Assembly: GCA_004554085.1 (NCBI GenBank)
Contig: SFNY01000065.1
Coordinates: 1-14,648, forward strand
Reading direction: 5' to 3'
Source of the DNA: Clostridiales bacterium
GTDB lineage: Bacteria; Bacillota; Clostridia; Christensenellales; Aristaeellaceae
DNA length: 14,648 nt
The position numbers and the translations under genes were made by a program. The notes under the pieces were generated by a model, which saw only the letters and a program-made list of their open reading frames with translations, was not told the origin of the DNA and did no database searches. Within the stretch, counting starts at the first letter, position 1. Every line of letters begins with the position of its first letter. Shown here piece by piece: positions 13,701 through 14,648 of this stretch.

Positions 13701-13893
13701 TGGAGTGTCCGCAAAATGCGCACAATGTCGCCCTGCAAGCGTCCCCGACGGCGAAAAATGAAGTCCGGGTTTGCAGATGTTAAGAACGAGGACGCAGCTT
13801 TACCGCGCTGTCACATCAAGTTCAAAATTTGAAGGACTGGAGCTTTTGTCATGCAAAATGGCGGTAAAAAATGTAAAATGACGTGCAAATTGC
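13701..13893. other. Intergenic stretch between divergent SRP RNA and small-protein promoters
   Basis: I see no RNA gene or supported reading frame here. The only structure noted is a short palindrome TTCAAA-A-TTTGAA at 13821-13833, about 60 bases upstream of the next -35 box, which could be a regulator site but has no other support. Confidence 0.4.
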
Positions 13894-13922
13894 TTGACGG
13901 ATGCAGGACGGCGGACTATAAT
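13894..13922 (+). promoter_or_regulatory. Strong sigma-A promoter of the 77-residue small protein
   Basis: TTGACG (13894-13899, five of six) and a perfect TATAAT (13917-13922) are separated by 17 bases. The transcript should start near 13929, leaving a GC-rich leader of about 134 bases before the coding start. The leader has no regulatory element that I can name. Confidence 0.8.
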
Positions 13923-14062
13923 GACCGCGTCAAAAGCGAGAGCGCATTTGCGGGGCTGTTCCGCAGGGCGCATCGCCCAGACGGCGGCGGACGCCATCGC
14001 GCGGATCCGCTGCGAATGCCAGGATCGTTGAAATGAGAAGTCACTCAGAAAGGAAGGTTAAC

Positions 14063-14296
14063 ATGCTGAAGATCATGCTGATTTCCGATATGGAGAAGTT
14101 TCTCGAGAAAGTAAATAGCTGCCACGGCGATGTGCTGCTGCACCTGCCGGACGGCACGGTATGCAACCTGAAGGAGGATCACACTGCGCTGCAGATGCTT
14201 CGCATGATGAAGCTTAACGGCAAGGGCCTGGATCTCTCGCTCACCGACGTTCGCGACTATCCCATCATGATGAACTACATGATGAACGCGGCCTGA
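14063..14296 (+). CDS. Small protein of unknown function (77 residues), possibly a degenerate HPr fold
   Basis: I do not recognise a named family with confidence. The start ATG is preceded by AAAGGAAGG with about five bases of spacing, and the gene lies behind a strong promoter, so it is very likely expressed; an in-frame ATG at 14033 has no RBS. The protein has no signal peptide, no membrane segment and no metal motif. Its pattern is a short strand (LKIMLIS), a helix (EKFLEKVNSC), two strands with a turn (DVLLHLPDGTVCNL), a helix with many Met residues (TALQMLRMMKL), a strand (GLDLSLTD) and a final helix (YPIMMNYMMNAA). This order resembles HPr with the active-site loop removed and the Ser46 position replaced by Glu38, but the similarity is weak. 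Hypothetical proteins like this one occur, from memory, in other Clostridia. Confidence 0.75.
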   Translation: MLKIMLISDMEKFLEKVNSCHGDVLLHLPDGTVCNLKEDHTALQMLRMMKLNGKGLDLSLTDVRDYPIMMNYMMNAA

Positions 14297-14488
14297 GCCA
14301 AACAATATAGCTGAAAAGCGTTGACATAGATCTGGCGGACGATTGTCCGCCGCAAAGCAAATCAAATTTTTGACAGAGTGGTTTTCAACGATCGAGGCGC
14401 GATTTGGATACAAGTCTGAAGCAGGAGGCGGCGGCCGGGGCGCAACAGCATGGCCCGGGTGAAAAGCACGCAGCTTCCGAGAAAATAA
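14297..14488. other. Untranslated 3' region of the small-protein gene, with a hairpin
   Basis: A perfect hairpin GGCGGAC-GATT-GTCCGCC lies at 14334-14351, but no strong T-run follows at once, so it is a weak terminator candidate. Two TTGACA hexamers (14321-14326, 14370-14375) lack a -10 box at the right distance. No protein gene is supported. The region could be a long 3' UTR or hold a small RNA that ends at the next terminator. Confidence 0.4.
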
Positions 14489-14526
14489 GGCGGTCACCGG
14501 TATTTGCCGGAGGCCGCCGTTTTTTT
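14489..14526 (+). terminator. Strong intrinsic terminator
   Basis: GGCGGTCACCGG and CCGGAGGCCGCC pair with one wobble and one mismatch around TATTTG, followed by G and T7. It ends plus-strand transcription coming from the small-protein gene or from an unrecognised RNA upstream. Confidence 0.85.
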
Positions 14527-14548
14527 GTGCGCCGAACAGGCAAGATGA

Positions 14549-14648
14549 ACCCCCAGTTCAACTGGGGGTGAAGAAAAAGACTTAGAGAAAAAGGCCTCCA
14601 ATGCTATACTGAAAGCGGTGTGGCAACCACGAGAATAAAGCAAGGAGG
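14549..14648 (+). mobile_element. Possible left end of an IS200/IS605-type insertion sequence (cut by window edge)
   Basis: A perfect hairpin ACCCCCAGT-TCA-ACTGGGGGT (14549-14569) lies about 80 bases before an RBS at the last bases of the window. IS200/IS605 elements have no terminal inverted repeats but carry subterminal hairpins recognised by the TnpA transposase, whose gene often starts shortly after the left hairpin. The hairpin follows a terminator. The transposase itself is outside the window, so an ordinary gene with a leader hairpin is equally possible; the IS reading rests on the hairpin and on general resemblance from memory. Confidence 0.35.
14582..14610 (+). promoter_or_regulatory. 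Extended -10 promoter for a gene starting at the right edge
   Basis: TATACT (14605-14610) is preceded by TGC and lies 17 bases after TTAGAG, a weak -35. The window ends with CAAGGAGG (14641-14648), a perfect RBS, so a plus-strand gene should begin within about ten bases beyond the edge. Confidence 0.65.

Noticed and set aside
13921..14034. Reading frame of 37 codons starting at the ATG inside TATAATG
   Set aside because: The start codon lies within the -10 box, before the predicted transcription start, and has no RBS.
14321..14398. Two TTGACA hexamers after the small gene as promoters for a small RNA
   Set aside because: Neither has a TATAAT-like hexamer 16 to 18 bases downstream.
14448..14488. 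A 12-codon peptide frame just before the T7 terminator, as in an attenuator leader
   Set aside because: The nearest AGGAGG is more than 20 bases upstream of its ATG and the peptide has no run of a single amino acid.
1..14648. tRNA genes, CRISPR arrays, phage or defence genes
   Set aside because: Looking through both strands I saw no tRNA-like cloverleaf with a T-loop motif, no regular repeat-spacer array, and no integrase, nuclease or helicase gene.

Overview
The window looks like chromosome from a GC-rich, Gram-positive (Bacillota) bacterium, most likely a gut-type member of Clostridia. This rests on WhiA followed by a Crh-like HPr protein, on the pnp/M16-peptidase and Xaa-Pro-peptidase/efp neighbourhoods, on strong AGGAGG-type ribosome binding sites, on sigma-A-type promoters, and on dispersed GC-rich palindromic repeats. 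The genus cannot be fixed from the sequence.

Layout, left to right. Plus strand: the 3' end of pnp (polynucleotide phosphorylase), an M16 zinc peptidase, a terminator, a short dispersed repeat, a secreted M14 zinc carboxypeptidase, a strong hairpin, a long composite dispersed repeat, then an apparent operon from a TATAAT promoter: a membrane-bound O-acyltransferase (MBOAT), murB, whiA and a Crh-like HPr paralogue. A bidirectional terminator at about 7347-7380 separates this from the minus-strand genes. Minus strand, read from the right: the SRP RNA gene, an Xaa-Pro aminopeptidase with a fused EF-P gene, and a ribose-type sugar ABC importer (binding protein, ATPase, permease) behind a perfect consensus promoter. 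The right end turns to plus again with a strong promoter, a GC-rich leader, a 77-residue unidentified small protein, and a strong terminator. It ends with a hairpin, promoter and RBS that look like the start of another gene, possibly an IS200/IS605 element.

Functionally, MBOAT-murB-whiA-crh joins envelope acylation, peptidoglycan precursor synthesis and a division/regulatory factor. The importer takes up a sugar whose identity is not given by the sequence. The pepP-like gene and efp handle proline-related tasks: cleaving X-Pro bonds and relieving ribosome stalling at polyproline.

The most unusual item is elongation factor P, which continues in frame, without a linker, into a helical domain, an acidic linker and a CxxC...CxxC zinc ribbon (345 residues instead of about 185). 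Also notable are an HPr paralogue that has Ser46 but has lost His15, a second small protein that may be a degenerate HPr fold, a whiA cluster lacking rapZ and yvcK, and a family of multi-hairpin repeats present once short and once long.
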